This document shows, piece by piece, positions 8,317 through 17,289 of a DNA stretch of 64,000 nucleotides. Both the position numbers and the translations under genes were made by a program. Location of the stretch: the NCBI GenBank assembly GCA_020853775.1, contig JADYYH010000021.1, forward strand, positions 1-64,000, in the 5' to 3' direction. The notes under the pieces are model-generated. The model searched no databases and was not told the DNA's origin. It saw only the letters and a list, made by a program, of their open reading frames with translations. The stretch comes from Nitrospira sp. (lineage in GTDB: Bacteria > Nitrospirota > Nitrospiria > Nitrospirales > Nitrospiraceae). Positions within the stretch are counted from its first letter, which is position 1. The number at the start of each line of letters is the position of its first letter.

Positions 8317-8646
8317 ATGACCGAGCAGGAAATCAACCGCGCGATTCAATATGTGACAGCCGCCACATCGTACGGACGGGACACGGTGGCGGAGATTCTC
8401 CGGACCGGCCTATCGGAGCTGGCGCAGTTATCGACACAATCGACCCGGCGATTCGAGCGCGAAGACTTGATGGGCTATCTCTGCCAGTGGACGATGAAAC
8501 GGACCGGCCATCCGGAGCCGCTGGTGCGTGAAGTGCTGGATGGGGCCGGTCGCTGGCTGGATGACGTGGCGACCACATTAGCCGAGCGGCGCGAAGCAGA
8601 GGCCAACGCCGGAGATGACGATGAAACCGGCGCGGCCTCGGCATAG
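8317..8646 (+). CDS. Unrecognised helical protein (109 aa)
   Basis: The product (MTEQEINRAIQYVTAAT...) is predicted all-helical and ends in an acidic tail (AGDDDETGAAS). A GGTGAGG site precedes the start and a strong promoter lies upstream. No family is recognised. The gene stands alone between genes on the other strand. Confidence 0.65.
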   Translation: MTEQEINRAIQYVTAATSYGRDTVAEILRTGLSELAQLSTQSTRRFEREDLMGYLCQWTMKRTGHPEPLVREVLDGAGRWLDDVATTLAERREAEANAGDDDETGAASA

Positions 8647-8715
8647 GCGTCGCCCGGGCGAAGCCTGTTGTTCGTGAAACGTCTCTCGTGAAGCGCGCGG
8701 GGAGGCGGCAAGGCG

Positions 8716-9033
8716 TCAGGCCGGGAGGCTGCTCTTCAACGCTTCGAGATTCTTGGTCACCATCGCGTCTCCGTTCTTGGTCGACACGTCGATCCCCTGG
8801 TCCGACACCTGGCGGCATTCATCCACACGGTTCAGTTTCAACAGTGACTGCGCCAGCGCGTAGTATGCGGCGGAATAGGTCGGTTTCACCGCGATGCACT
8901 GCCTCAAGGCCTTGGCGGCCTCCTCGAAGTTGGCATCTTCCATATAGGCTTTTCCCAGTCCGAACCAGGCGACATCGTCGTCTGGTTCGATCGCCAGCAC
9001 TCGTTTCAGGGGTTCAATTCTTGGATTCGGCAT
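8716..9033 (-). CDS. Tetratricopeptide-repeat protein
   Basis: The 105-residue product contains two TPR units: AWFGLGKAYMEDANFEEAAK and AYYALAQSLLKLNRVDECRQ, each with the A/G-Y-A spacing of the repeat. It starts at 9033 behind an AGGGAGG site. TPR proteins of this size act as adaptors. The partner is unknown; the deacetylase gene is divergent. Confidence 0.85.
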   Translation of the reverse strand: MPNPRIEPLKRVLAIEPDDDVAWFGLGKAYMEDANFEEAAKALRQCIAVKPTYSAAYYALAQSLLKLNRVDECRQVSDQGIDVSTKNGDAMVTKNLEALKSSLPA

Positions 9034-9159
9034 CGTGTCCTCCCTTGAGACGACGATAGCAGCGTTCTCTGCGCGTTGTCTACGCAGTTTGACGCGTGTT
9101 AAGGTCAAATGATCTGTCGTCGGCAATGGCGCTGACGGCGTCCCGATCACGAGTACAGC

Positions 9160-10104
9160 ATGGGAAGCACCGGTCTCGTTTACGATCCTCGTTATCTCGA
9201 CCACGAGATGGGCGCCGGACATCCGGAGTCGCCCAACCGGCTCCGTGCGATTATGCAACGGCTCGAACAGAGCGGCCTGGCCGCCGAGCTGGCGCGCATC
9301 GAACCGAGACCGGCCGAGGATGAATGGATCACGTTGGTTCATCGACCAGAGTATGTCGAACAGCTCAATCGGGAAGCGCCCAGCAGCGGCCGGGTCTCCC
9401 TGGATGCCGATACCTCCATGTCGCCGGGATCGTTGACTGCTGCTTATCTGGCCGCCGGCGGGGTCTTGGCCGGGGTGGATGCCATCATGGCCGGCCAGGT
9501 GGAGCATGTCTTTTGCGCCGTGCGGCCCCCGGGCCACCATGCCGAGGCTGGGCGGGCCATGGGCTTTTGTCTCTTCAACAATGTCGCCATTGCAGCACGC
9601 TACGCGCAGAAACGCTACGGGTTGCAGCGGGTGCTCATCGTCGATTGGGATGTCCACCATGGGAACGGCACGCAGCACAGTTTTGAGGCTGACCCGTCCA
9701 TCCTATTTTTCAGCACGCATCAGTATCCCCATTACCCCGGCACCGGTCGCGCGACGGAATCCGGCACCGGCGCGGGGGAAAGCTTCACCGTCAACGTGCC
9801 GATGGAAGCGGGGGAGGGCGACGACGAGTACCGGGCGGTATTTCAGAAAGTGCTGGTTCCCGCCGCGGATGCGTTCAAGCCGGAGTTGGTCATCATTTCC
9901 GCCGGCTTCGATGCACATCGGGATGACCCTCTGGCCAGCATGGGCCTCACGGAAGACGGGTATGCCGAGTTGACCTCGATTGTGGCCGGCATCGCCAGGC
10001 AGCATTGCCGCGGGAAACTGCTGTCCTCCCTGGAGGGCGGGTATAACCTGACGGCCTTGGCGGCTTCGGTGGAGCGGCACATTCGGGCGCTGGTGGCGTC
10101 ATGA
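9160..10104 (+). CDS. Histone deacetylase/AcuC/AphA family protein
   Basis: The 314-residue protein shows the zinc-dependent deacetylase motifs: His-His at 126-127 in RPPGHHAEAG, the metal site Asp164-x-His166 in VDWDVHHGNG, and a later Asp in SAGFDAHRDDPL. Bacterial members remove acetyl groups from lysine or polyamines. The length matches the class II-like bacterial group. Its stop codon overlaps the start of the multihaem cytochrome gene by four bases (ATGA), so the two are translationally coupled. Confidence 0.92.
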   Translation: MGSTGLVYDPRYLDHEMGAGHPESPNRLRAIMQRLEQSGLAAELARIEPRPAEDEWITLVHRPEYVEQLNREAPSSGRVSLDADTSMSPGSLTAAYLAAGGVLAGVDAIMAGQVEHVFCAVRPPGHHAEAGRAMGFCLFNNVAIAARYAQKRYGLQRVLIVDWDVHHGNGTQHSFEADPSILFFSTHQYPHYPGTGRATESGTGAGESFTVNVPMEAGEGDDEYRAVFQKVLVPAADAFKPELVIISAGFDAHRDDPLASMGLTEDGYAELTSIVAGIARQHCRGKLLSSLEGGYNLTALAASVERHIRALVAS

Positions 10105-11375
10105 CATGGTGGCTGAAATTCCTGGTCGGTCTCGCGGTGATCTCGGGAGCGGTCTACCTCTATTACACGGAAGTGAAACCGGTCGTCATTTTCGGGCTCC
10201 GGTCCGAGTATGCGCATGCGATTCCGTTCCAGAAGATCCCCGAGGGATTGACCAGTTTGAAGGCCGAATCCTGCGGGCAATGCCACCGGGAGATTTATGA
10301 GGAGTGGAAGACCAGCATCCATGCGCATGCCTATGAGGACCCGTTTTTTCAGGCGTACTGGAAGAAGGACAAGCACATCTGGGTCTGTTTGAATTGCCAT
10401 ACGCCGTTGGAGAATCAACAGCCGACACTGGTGAAGGATATTCCGAGGGGGCGTGTAGAAAAGGCCACGCAGGAACCGAATCCCCATTTCGACGCCGATC
10501 TGCAAAAGGAGTCGATCACCTGCGCGGCCTGCCATGTACGCGACGGGGTGATTCTCGGCCCCTTTGATGATTCGGCTGCGCCCCATCCGACACAATTCGA
10601 TCCCACGTTCCGCACGGCGCAGTTTTGCTCGCGCTGCCACAATGTCGTTTCAGGCCCCGCGCAGTTCTACAATGTGGGGCCCTGCGGCACCTATGCCGAA
10701 TATGAAGGCAAATATTTCATGCAAGAGCGGGGGTTTATCTGCCAAAGCTGCCACATGCCGGAGGTCGATCGCCCGGTAGCGGAGAACGGGCCGATCCGGC
10801 GGGGGCGGCGGCATTTGTGGCGCGGTGGGCATGATCCCGACATGGTGAAGCGGGCCGCGGCGATCCAGGTGAAGGTCGATCCCCCCAGGCCTAAGCCGGG
10901 CGAGCAGGTCACGGTGGCCCTCACTCTGACAAATGCCGGGGCGGGACACAAACTTCCCACGGGCGATCCGGACCGGCACTTTACGGTCGAATTTACGGTG
11001 AAAGACAGCAATCAGCAGATTCTGGCTGAAAAAAGTCATACCATGGGGCGCTGGATTATGTGGCAACCGGCCATTGTGGAGTTGTACGATAACCGCTTGC
11101 TCCCCCTGGCCAGCCGGGACTATCAATTCACCTACCGGATGCCGGAGAGGTCGAAGGGGTTGACGTTGAAGGCCCGTGTTCGGTACCACATTCTGACCGA
11201 CGGCCAGCATGACATGTTGAAGAAGAAATACGGCCTCATGGCGGATGATCCATATGCCTTCACGGTGTATGAGCGCGAGGTGCCGCTGAACGAAGAGTTG
11301 GCGGCGGCTTTGGCCGATCCGTTGCCTGAACCGCCGCCGATGGCCTGTGCGAATCCATCAGTTCCACAAGGGTAA
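10101..11375 (+). CDS. Membrane-anchored five-haem cytochrome c
   Basis: The 424-residue protein has an N-terminal membrane helix (residues about 5-21) and five CxxCH haem sites at about residues 58, 96, 141, 176 and 214, all in the first half. The C-terminal half looks like a beta-sandwich (KVDPPRPKPGEQVTVALTLT) and has no haem. The early haem layout resembles the cytochrome c554 type, but an exact family cannot be assigned. It probably carries electrons in the periplasm. It is coupled to the deacetylase gene and followed closely by the sulfurtransferase gene. Confidence 0.88.
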   Translation: MTWWLKFLVGLAVISGAVYLYYTEVKPVVIFGLRSEYAHAIPFQKIPEGLTSLKAESCGQCHREIYEEWKTSIHAHAYEDPFFQAYWKKDKHIWVCLNCHTPLENQQPTLVKDIPRGRVEKATQEPNPHFDADLQKESITCAACHVRDGVILGPFDDSAAPHPTQFDPTFRTAQFCSRCHNVVSGPAQFYNVGPCGTYAEYEGKYFMQERGFICQSCHMPEVDRPVAENGPIRRGRRHLWRGGHDPDMVKRAAAIQVKVDPPRPKPGEQVTVALTLTNAGAGHKLPTGDPDRHFTVEFTVKDSNQQILAEKSHTMGRWIMWQPAIVELYDNRLLPLASRDYQFTYRMPERSKGLTLKARVRYHILTDGQHDMLKKKYGLMADDPYAFTVYEREVPLNEELAAALADPLPEPPPMACANPSVPQG

Positions 11376-11403
11376 GTATTCACCGACCGAGATCGAGGAA
11401 TCC

Positions 11404-12297
11404 ATGCAACATCCACTACTCATCGATTGTGAGACGCTTCAAACACGCTTAGGGCAGCCGGGCCTGGTAGTCCTCGATGTGCGGGGACGGTCCACGTACG
11501 AGTTCGGTGGCCATATTCCCGGCGCCGTCCATTCTACCTGGCACGAATATAGCGATCCTGAGGCGATCGCCAAAGGATTGCTCGATCCGGACCTGAAACG
11601 GATCGAAAAACGGGTGCAATCGCTCGGCATCAACCGGGACAGCGAGGTCGTCATCTATTCCAATCCATTCGATAACTGGGGCGATGAAGGCCGTATGTTT
11701 TGGATGTTGGAATACCTGGGCCACAAGAATCTCAAGGTGCTGGACGGCGGATGGGTCAAGTGGATCCACGAGCGCCGGCCGTTCGAGCATGGCGCGGTCA
11801 GGCCCGCGCCCGGCAACTTTACGGTGTCGCCCGTGGCCTCGGCGATCGTCATGAAGGATGAGTTGAAAGGCATCGTGCGGAAACCCCACCCGACGACTAC
11901 CCTCGTCGATGCGCGAAGCCTGGAAGAATATCTCGGCAAGGAAGTGTCAGGCATTCCGCGACCCGGCCATATCCCCGGTGCGGTGCATGTGGCATGGAGC
12001 GGGTTCCTCAACGCGGATGCCACGGTGAAAGACCTGGACGCTATTCGGGCTCAGTTGGAACTCAAGGGGTTGAACCCGGCCCATGAAACGGTCTGTTACT
12101 GCACGGGCGGGGTGCGTTCGGGATGGCTCTATTTTGTCCTGCGCGTCGCGGGGTATGAGCGGTTGCGCAACTATCCGGGGTCCTGGTGGGAGTGGAGCCG
12201 TGATTTCGCCTGCCCGGTAGAAAAGGATCTGCTCGCGTTGCAGAAACTCCTCGGCCTGTCGGAGTCGCAGGTGCCGACCGGCATGCGTCCGTCTTGA
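11404..12297 (+). CDS. Two-domain thiosulfate sulfurtransferase (rhodanese)
   Basis: The 297-residue protein contains two rhodanese domains, about residues 1-130 and 150-285. The N-terminal domain lacks the catalytic Cys, as usual; the C-terminal domain has Cys233 in the loop CTGGVRSG. It transfers sulfane sulfur from thiosulfate or 3-mercaptopyruvate to an acceptor. The start at 11404 has a CGAGGA site. No signal peptide is present, so it is cytoplasmic. It begins 29 bases after the cytochrome gene. Confidence 0.92.
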   Translation: MQHPLLIDCETLQTRLGQPGLVVLDVRGRSTYEFGGHIPGAVHSTWHEYSDPEAIAKGLLDPDLKRIEKRVQSLGINRDSEVVIYSNPFDNWGDEGRMFWMLEYLGHKNLKVLDGGWVKWIHERRPFEHGAVRPAPGNFTVSPVASAIVMKDELKGIVRKPHPTTTLVDARSLEEYLGKEVSGIPRPGHIPGAVHVAWSGFLNADATVKDLDAIRAQLELKGLNPAHETVCYCTGGVRSGWLYFVLRVAGYERLRNYPGSWWEWSRDFACPVEKDLLALQKLLGLSESQVPTGMRPS

Positions 12298-12322
12298 CAG
12301 GATAGAGGGCCGTCTTTATGCT
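12294..12322 (+). promoter_or_regulatory. Sigma70-like promoter for smbP
   Basis: TTGACA (12294-12299) and TATGCT (12317-12322) are 17 bases apart. The -35 hexamer contains the TGA stop of the sulfurtransferase gene. The start codon of smbP is about 55 bases downstream. Confidence 0.6.
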
Positions 12323-12377
12323 GAAATATAGCGGGCTCGGATTCATGCGGTGCACATACTTACAGAGGAGGCGTTTC

Positions 12378-12734
12378 ATGCAGACTGCTATGTGGCGGGG
12401 AGTCGTGGTGGCCGGAGTCATGATGGCGCTCGTGGGAGCGCCGATGGTATCCAGCGTGGCTTTCGCGGCAGGAAATAAACATCAGGCGGAAGCTGTGGAG
12501 CATGCCAAGGAAGCGGTCGCTCATGGAAAACAAGGCCATGCGGATGCGTTGGTGAAACATGCCGAAGCGGCGCTCAAACATGCCGAAGGTGCCATGGCTG
12601 AAACCAAGAATCCCCATGTCGCCGAAGGCATCAAGGGGCTGAAGGACGGGATCGAGCACGGCAAGGCCGGTCACGCGGATGTGGCGACCAAAGCAGTGGA
12701 GAACGCCGTTCCTCACTTGTCCGAGGGTATGTAA
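12378..12734 (+). CDS. smbP: SmbP-like small periplasmic metal-binding protein
   Basis: The 118-residue precursor has a signal peptide ending in VAFAAG and a mature helical part built from repeats with regularly spaced His (EHAKEAVAHGKQGHADALVKH). This layout matches SmbP, a small copper- and metal-binding protein first described in Nitrosomonas. It should buffer copper or other divalent metals in the periplasm. ATG 12378 has a GAGGAGG site. It has its own promoter and its own terminator, so it is probably a single-gene transcript. Confidence 0.85.
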   Translation: MQTAMWRGVVVAGVMMALVGAPMVSSVAFAAGNKHQAEAVEHAKEAVAHGKQGHADALVKHAEAALKHAEGAMAETKNPHVAEGIKGLKDGIEHGKAGHADVATKAVENAVPHLSEGM

Positions 12735-12766
12735 GCAGTTCTTGCGCATAGACCGTGCGTACGATA

Positions 12767-12797
12767 AAACGGGCAGGGGTATCCCTGCCCGTTTTTT
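12767..12797 (+). terminator. Rho-independent terminator after smbP
   Basis: A nine-base GC-rich stem (CGGGCAGGG / CCCTGCCCG) with a GTAT loop is followed by six T residues and preceded by matching A residues. Confidence 0.9.
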
Positions 12798-12819
12798 CTT
12801 TGTGTAGAAAGGCGATGTG

Positions 12820-13611
12820 ATGCGAGTCGGCTATTTCCAATTCGATCCGGTGTTCGGCGAGGTGGCGACCAACCTCGATGTCGTGACGGCTCGGCTTGAG
12901 CAGGCCGAGGCCGATCTGATGGTACTGCCGGAATTGTTTGCGACCGGCTATCAATTTGTGTCGCAGGACGAGGTGCTCCGACTAGCGGAAGCGGTGCCGG
13001 ATGGGCCGACGACCAGCAGGCTTGCGGAAATTGCCGCACGTCGCGGGATGACTATCGTAGCCGGCTTGCCGGAGCGGGCCGGCACGCGCTGTTTTAACTC
13101 GGCGGTCGTGGTCGGGCCGAAGGGATTCATCGGCTGCTATCGCAAAACGCATCTCTTTTTCGAGGAGACCCTGTTCTTCAGTCCCGGCGATACCGGCTTT
13201 CAGGTGTGGGATATCGGTCTTGCGAAAATCGGTGTGATGATCTGTTTCGACTGGTATTACCCGGAGGCGGCCCGCACCCTGGCGCTGCTGGGCGCCGAGA
13301 TTATTGCCCATCCCTCCAACCTCGTGTTGCCGAACTGTCCGGACTCCATGGTGACACGCTGTTTGGAAAATCGCGTCTTCAGCGTGACGGCAAACCGGAT
13401 CGGCAGCGAGGCCCGCGGCGGAAAAGACCGGTTGACGTTCATCGGCCTGAGCGAAGTCGTCAGCCCGCGCGGCCGGATTCTGCATCGCGCACCGCGTGAA
13501 ACCGAGGACCTGACTATCGTCGAAATCGATCCCGGGGAGGCCCGGGACAAAGCGCTCAATACGTATAACGATCTGTTGCGCGATCGCCGTCCGGCCTTGT
13601 ATGACGCCTGA
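12820..13611 (+). CDS. Carbon-nitrogen hydrolase (nitrilase-like amidase)
   Basis: The 263-residue protein has the Glu-Lys-Cys triad of the nitrilase superfamily: Glu in LPELFATGY, Lys in CYRKTHLFFEE and Cys in VMICFDWYYPE. Such enzymes cleave amides or omega-amidated metabolites. ATG 12820 has AAAGG seven bases upstream; the GTG three bases earlier is an alternative. The gene starts right after the smbP terminator, so it needs its own promoter or read-through. Substrate is unknown. Confidence 0.9.
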   Translation: MRVGYFQFDPVFGEVATNLDVVTARLEQAEADLMVLPELFATGYQFVSQDEVLRLAEAVPDGPTTSRLAEIAARRGMTIVAGLPERAGTRCFNSAVVVGPKGFIGCYRKTHLFFEETLFFSPGDTGFQVWDIGLAKIGVMICFDWYYPEAARTLALLGAEIIAHPSNLVLPNCPDSMVTRCLENRVFSVTANRIGSEARGGKDRLTFIGLSEVVSPRGRILHRAPRETEDLTIVEIDPGEARDKALNTYNDLLRDRRPALYDA

Positions 13612-13641
13612 TCACACGCCATCTGTTTTTCATGACTCAAC

Positions 13642-13670
13642 TTGCGTCACCCGCAGTCGCACGGTAGTAT
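13642..13670 (+). promoter_or_regulatory. Possible promoter giving a leaderless yqgE transcript
   Basis: TTGCGT (13642-13647) and TAGTAT (13665-13670) are 17 bases apart. The start codon at 13676 is only five bases after the -10 box, so transcription would begin at or next to the ATG. No ribosome site is seen. Confidence 0.4.
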
Positions 13671-13675
13671 GAACC

Positions 13676-14236
13676 ATGACTACTCCACTCGGTAAAGGCG
13701 TTCTGCTCGTCGCAGCCCCGGCGTTGAACGATCCGAATTTCAGGCAGGCGGTCGTGCTCCTCTGTGAGCATGGGCCTGAAGGGGCGCTAGGAGTGATCGT
13801 CAACCGGCCGACGGCCATGTCCATCTCCGAAGCGCTTCCCCAGGTGCCGATTCTGGAAGGCCAACCGCATGTGTTGTACTCGGGCGGGCCTGTTCAGACC
13901 AATCAGGTGATGATGCTCTATCGTATCAGTCAGACCCCCGAAAATTCGCACCAGGTGTTCGACGGTGTCTGTCTGGGCGGCGATTTGGAGATTATGGAAC
14001 GAATCCTCATGGAGCAGCCGGGAAAGGAATCGTTCCGGGCTTATCTGGGATATTCAGGCTGGGGGCCGGGCCAACTGGAATCGGAAATGCAGGTTGGTTC
14101 CTGGATCACGCTGCCTGCCGATCCCTCGTTGGTCTTTGATAAGGAACCGACACGCATCTGGTCGGACATCTTCCTGTCGCTCGATGAGACCTCCCGCCAC
14201 TATGCGGACATGCCGTTCGATCCCTCCTCGAATTAG
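13676..14236 (+). CDS. YqgE/AlgH family protein (UPF0301)
   Basis: The 186-residue protein has the family landmarks: GVLLVAAPALNDPNFRQAVVLL at the start, GALGVIVNRP, VLYSGGPV in the middle, and FRAYLGYSGWGPGQLESE. Members are widespread and poorly understood, with links to alginate regulation in Pseudomonas. It lies convergent to uvrA. Length and motifs fit the family well. Confidence 0.93.
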   Translation: MTTPLGKGVLLVAAPALNDPNFRQAVVLLCEHGPEGALGVIVNRPTAMSISEALPQVPILEGQPHVLYSGGPVQTNQVMMLYRISQTPENSHQVFDGVCLGGDLEIMERILMEQPGKESFRAYLGYSGWGPGQLESEMQVGSWITLPADPSLVFDKEPTRIWSDIFLSLDETSRHYADMPFDPSSN

Positions 14237-14330
14237 CCGCGACCGGCGACGCGCATCACTACGGTCGATTTTCCTGCGCACATCTCGCGTATCGTCACAC
14301 TCTCAACTCGTTGCAGGCATGAGCTGCGTG

Positions 14331-17135
14331 TCAGGTTGGACGTGCAGCGGAACTCTCCAGCACCTTGGCCAGGAAACGGCCCGTGTGCGACTGGGCTACC
14401 TTGGCAACCTGTTCCGGGCGTCCTTCGGCCACAATCTGTCCGCCGGCCTCGCCTCCTTCCGGGCCCAGATCGATGACCCAATCTGCAGTTTTGATGACAT
14501 CGAGATTGTGCTCCACGACGACGAGCGTGTTGCCCGCATCCACGAGTTTGTGCAGCACCGTCAGCAGCTTCTTGATGTCGTCGAGATGCAGGCCCGTCGT
14601 CGGCTCGTCGAGGATGTAGAGCAGATTATGCGCCGACGGATCTTTGAGCTCTGCGGCAATCTTCAGCCGTTGGGCTTCTCCGCCCGACAACGTGTTCGCC
14701 GCTTGTCCAAGCCGCAGGTACCCTAATCCGATCGACGAGAGCAAATAGAGCTTTTCTGTCAGCTTGGGGGAACCGGAAAAAAACGCCTGCGCTTCTGCCA
14801 CTGTCAGATTCAACACGTCGTGAATGGTTTTCCCGCGATACCTGATGGCAAGAATGTGCGGTTTGAATCGCCGTCCGTTGCATTGCTCGCAGGTCGCATA
14901 GATGTCTTCGAAGAAGTACATCTCCAGCTTCTCATACCCGTTCCCTTCGCAGCGCTCGCAACGCCCGCCGGCCGCATTGAAGGAGAAGTGTCCCGGCGTG
15001 AGGCCTTGGCGCAGGGCATCCCGTTCGGAGGCGAAGAGTTGTCGGATCTCATCGAATGCCTTGAGATAAGTGATCGGGTTCGAGCGGGGAGTGCGGCCGA
15101 TGGGTTGCTGGTCGATGAGGCGCACGCCTTTGAGATGTTCGAGTCCCTTGATGGCTTGAAACTTCCCCATCGGCAGCGATTCGAGACGGAAGGCGCGAGC
15201 GGCGGCGCGGTATAGCGTATCCTCGATAAGAGTACTTTTCCCTGAGCCGGACACGCCGGTGATGCAGACCAGCATGTGGAGAGGAATTCTCACCAGCAGG
15301 TTCTTGAGATTGTGTTCGGCGGCGCCGGCGATGCTCAGCACCTTGCCGTTCCCGGACCGGCGGGTTTTCGGAAGCGGGATACGTTCCTCACCTCGCAGGT
15401 AACGGGCGGTCAAAGAGTTCTGGTCGCGGATGAATTGCCCGCGCGGCGCCGCGCAGACCACCTGTCCGCCCTGTTCTCCCGAGGCTGGTCCCATTTCAAC
15501 GATATGATCGGCGGCCTGAATCATCAGCGGGTCGTGCTCGACGACCACGACGGTATTGCCCTCGTCGGCCAGGTCGCGGAGGATGCCGGCCAGGGTATCG
15601 GTGTCTCGCGCATGGAGTCCGATCGTCGGTTCATCCAGCACGTATAAGGTTCCCACCAACCGGGAGCCGAGCTGGTTGGCCAGCGCAATCCGCTGCGCTT
15701 CCCCCCCGGAGAGGGTTTTGGTCTGGCGGGACAACGTCAGGTAGCTCAATCCTACACGCAGCAGAAAATTCAGCTTGGCCTGCAATTGCCGCAGGATGTC
15801 CTTGGCAATCTCCGCATCGAATGCCGGTAACGCGAGTTGATGGAACCATTCGGCAGCGGCCTCAATCGTCAGGTCGTTCAGTCGAATGAAATCGTGCCCG
15901 GCCAGTTTGACGAAGCGAGCGGCCGGTTTCAGCCGGCTGCCCTGACAGGTCGGGCAGGTGGCGGGGCTGCGGTAGCGACTGAGCAGCACGCGCACGTGTA
16001 ATTTGTAGCGCTTGGTTTCCAGGTACTCGAAATATTGCCGGACGCCTTCCACCTGGTCGCTGCCTTCCCAGATCAACTGCTGCACCTCGCTTGGCAGTTC
16101 CTGAAACGGGGCCGTCAAATCCACATCTAGCTTCTTCATGGCGAGCAAGAGCTGTTTCTGCCACCAGTCCGATCCTGGCTTGCTCCAGGGTTCGATCACG
16201 CCGCCCGCCAGTGACTTACTGCGATCGGGAATCACCAGGTCCTGGTCGTAGCGCAAGATGTTGCCGAAGCCCTTGCATTCAGGGCAGGCGCCCAATGGAT
16301 GGTTGAATGAAAAGAGCAGGGGGCGCAACGGCTCGAACGTTCGTCCGCAACCCTGGCAACGGAAATGCGTGCTATAGGTCCGGAGTCCATGGCCGATGAC
16401 ATCGACTTGGCACATCCCTTCGGCTTCCTGGAACGCGACTTCGATGGCCTCGATCAAACGATGGCGATTATCGGGTCTCAGCACGAGGCGGTCCAGCACC
16501 ACCTGAAGGCCGGACTCGCGCGTTGCCGGGAGTGTGGCCTGGTCGTGAAGGTCCAGGATCTCGTCGCCGCAGCGGAGTCTGGTGAACCCTCGTTTGGTCA
16601 ACGAGTCGAGCAGCGAGCGGTCGTGGCCTGGTCCCAGGTCGTTCACGGGGAATAAAATCATCGCCCGGGCGTCGGGAAATTGCGCCAGTAGTTCTTCGGC
16701 AAGCGAGCCGGGATGGTACCCGCGAGCTTCCTGATTGCAGTCCGGGCAGACCGGTTTGCCGATTTTCGCGAAGAGCAAGCGCAGCAGATCGGCCACTTCG
16801 GTCGCCGTGCCGACGGTCGATCGCGCCGTGCGGATCGGATTTTTCTGTTCGATCGCGATCGCGGGGCGGATGTTGGTGATCCGATCGACGTCGGGCCGGT
16901 TCACCTTATCGAGAAACATCCGTGCGTAGGTCGAGAGCGATTCCACATAGCGCCACTGCCCTTCCGCAAACAACGTGTCGAACGCGAGGGAGGATTTGCC
17001 GGATCCCGACAGGCCGGTGATCGCCGTGACCTTGTTGTGAGGGATGCGCAGCGAGATATTTTTCAGATTGTTCTGACGTGCCCCTTCGATGATCAGTTCG
17101 TCGGTTGATCGAGTCGAAGGTGTACGGGATGCCAC
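14331..17135 (-). CDS. uvrA: Excinuclease ABC subunit A
   Basis: The 934-residue protein has two ABC ATPase modules with Walker A motifs (GLSGSGKSS and GVSGSGKST), two LSGGEAQR signatures and Cys-pair zinc fingers (for example CERCEGNG with CEQCNGR). It recognises DNA damage and loads UvrB in nucleotide excision repair. The GTG at 17135 has a GAGAGGAG site; an ATG 42 bases upstream is less likely. uvrB is also in this window, about 30 kb away. The length is normal for UvrA. Confidence 0.97.
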   Translation of the reverse strand: MASRTPSTRSTDELIIEGARQNNLKNISLRIPHNKVTAITGLSGSGKSSLAFDTLFAEGQWRYVESLSTYARMFLDKVNRPDVDRITNIRPAIAIEQKNPIRTARSTVGTATEVADLLRLLFAKIGKPVCPDCNQEARGYHPGSLAEELLAQFPDARAMILFPVNDLGPGHDRSLLDSLTKRGFTRLRCGDEILDLHDQATLPATRESGLQVVLDRLVLRPDNRHRLIEAIEVAFQEAEGMCQVDVIGHGLRTYSTHFRCQGCGRTFEPLRPLLFSFNHPLGACPECKGFGNILRYDQDLVIPDRSKSLAGGVIEPWSKPGSDWWQKQLLLAMKKLDVDLTAPFQELPSEVQQLIWEGSDQVEGVRQYFEYLETKRYKLHVRVLLSRYRSPATCPTCQGSRLKPAARFVKLAGHDFIRLNDLTIEAAAEWFHQLALPAFDAEIAKDILRQLQAKLNFLLRVGLSYLTLSRQTKTLSGGEAQRIALANQLGSRLVGTLYVLDEPTIGLHARDTDTLAGILRDLADEGNTVVVVEHDPLMIQAADHIVEMGPASGEQGGQVVCAAPRGQFIRDQNSLTARYLRGEERIPLPKTRRSGNGKVLSIAGAAEHNLKNLLVRIPLHMLVCITGVSGSGKSTLIEDTLYRAAARAFRLESLPMGKFQAIKGLEHLKGVRLIDQQPIGRTPRSNPITYLKAFDEIRQLFASERDALRQGLTPGHFSFNAAGGRCERCEGNGYEKLEMYFFEDIYATCEQCNGRRFKPHILAIRYRGKTIHDVLNLTVAEAQAFFSGSPKLTEKLYLLSSIGLGYLRLGQAANTLSGGEAQRLKIAAELKDPSAHNLLYILDEPTTGLHLDDIKKLLTVLHKLVDAGNTLVVVEHNLDVIKTADWVIDLGPEGGEAGGQIVAEGRPEQVAKVAQSHTGRFLAKVLESSAARPT

Positions 17136-17251
17136 GGCGGAATGCTCCTCTCGTAGGATGACCGACCATCGTAGCAAGCGCTGCGGTCGTCTGCAATGTC
17201 ATCGACTCGTGAGCCGGCGATGAAGCCCGTGCGATCAGCGGGATGGATTCG

Positions 17252-17257
17252 TATAAT
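17252..17257 (+). promoter_or_regulatory. -10 box upstream of the N-acetyltransferase gene
   Basis: A perfect TATAAT lies 32 bases upstream of the start codon at 17290. No good -35 hexamer is found at the expected distance, so the promoter call is tentative. Confidence 0.4.
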
Positions 17258-17289
17258 GGCGCCATCATCTGAACGGCTGAGAGGATCGT

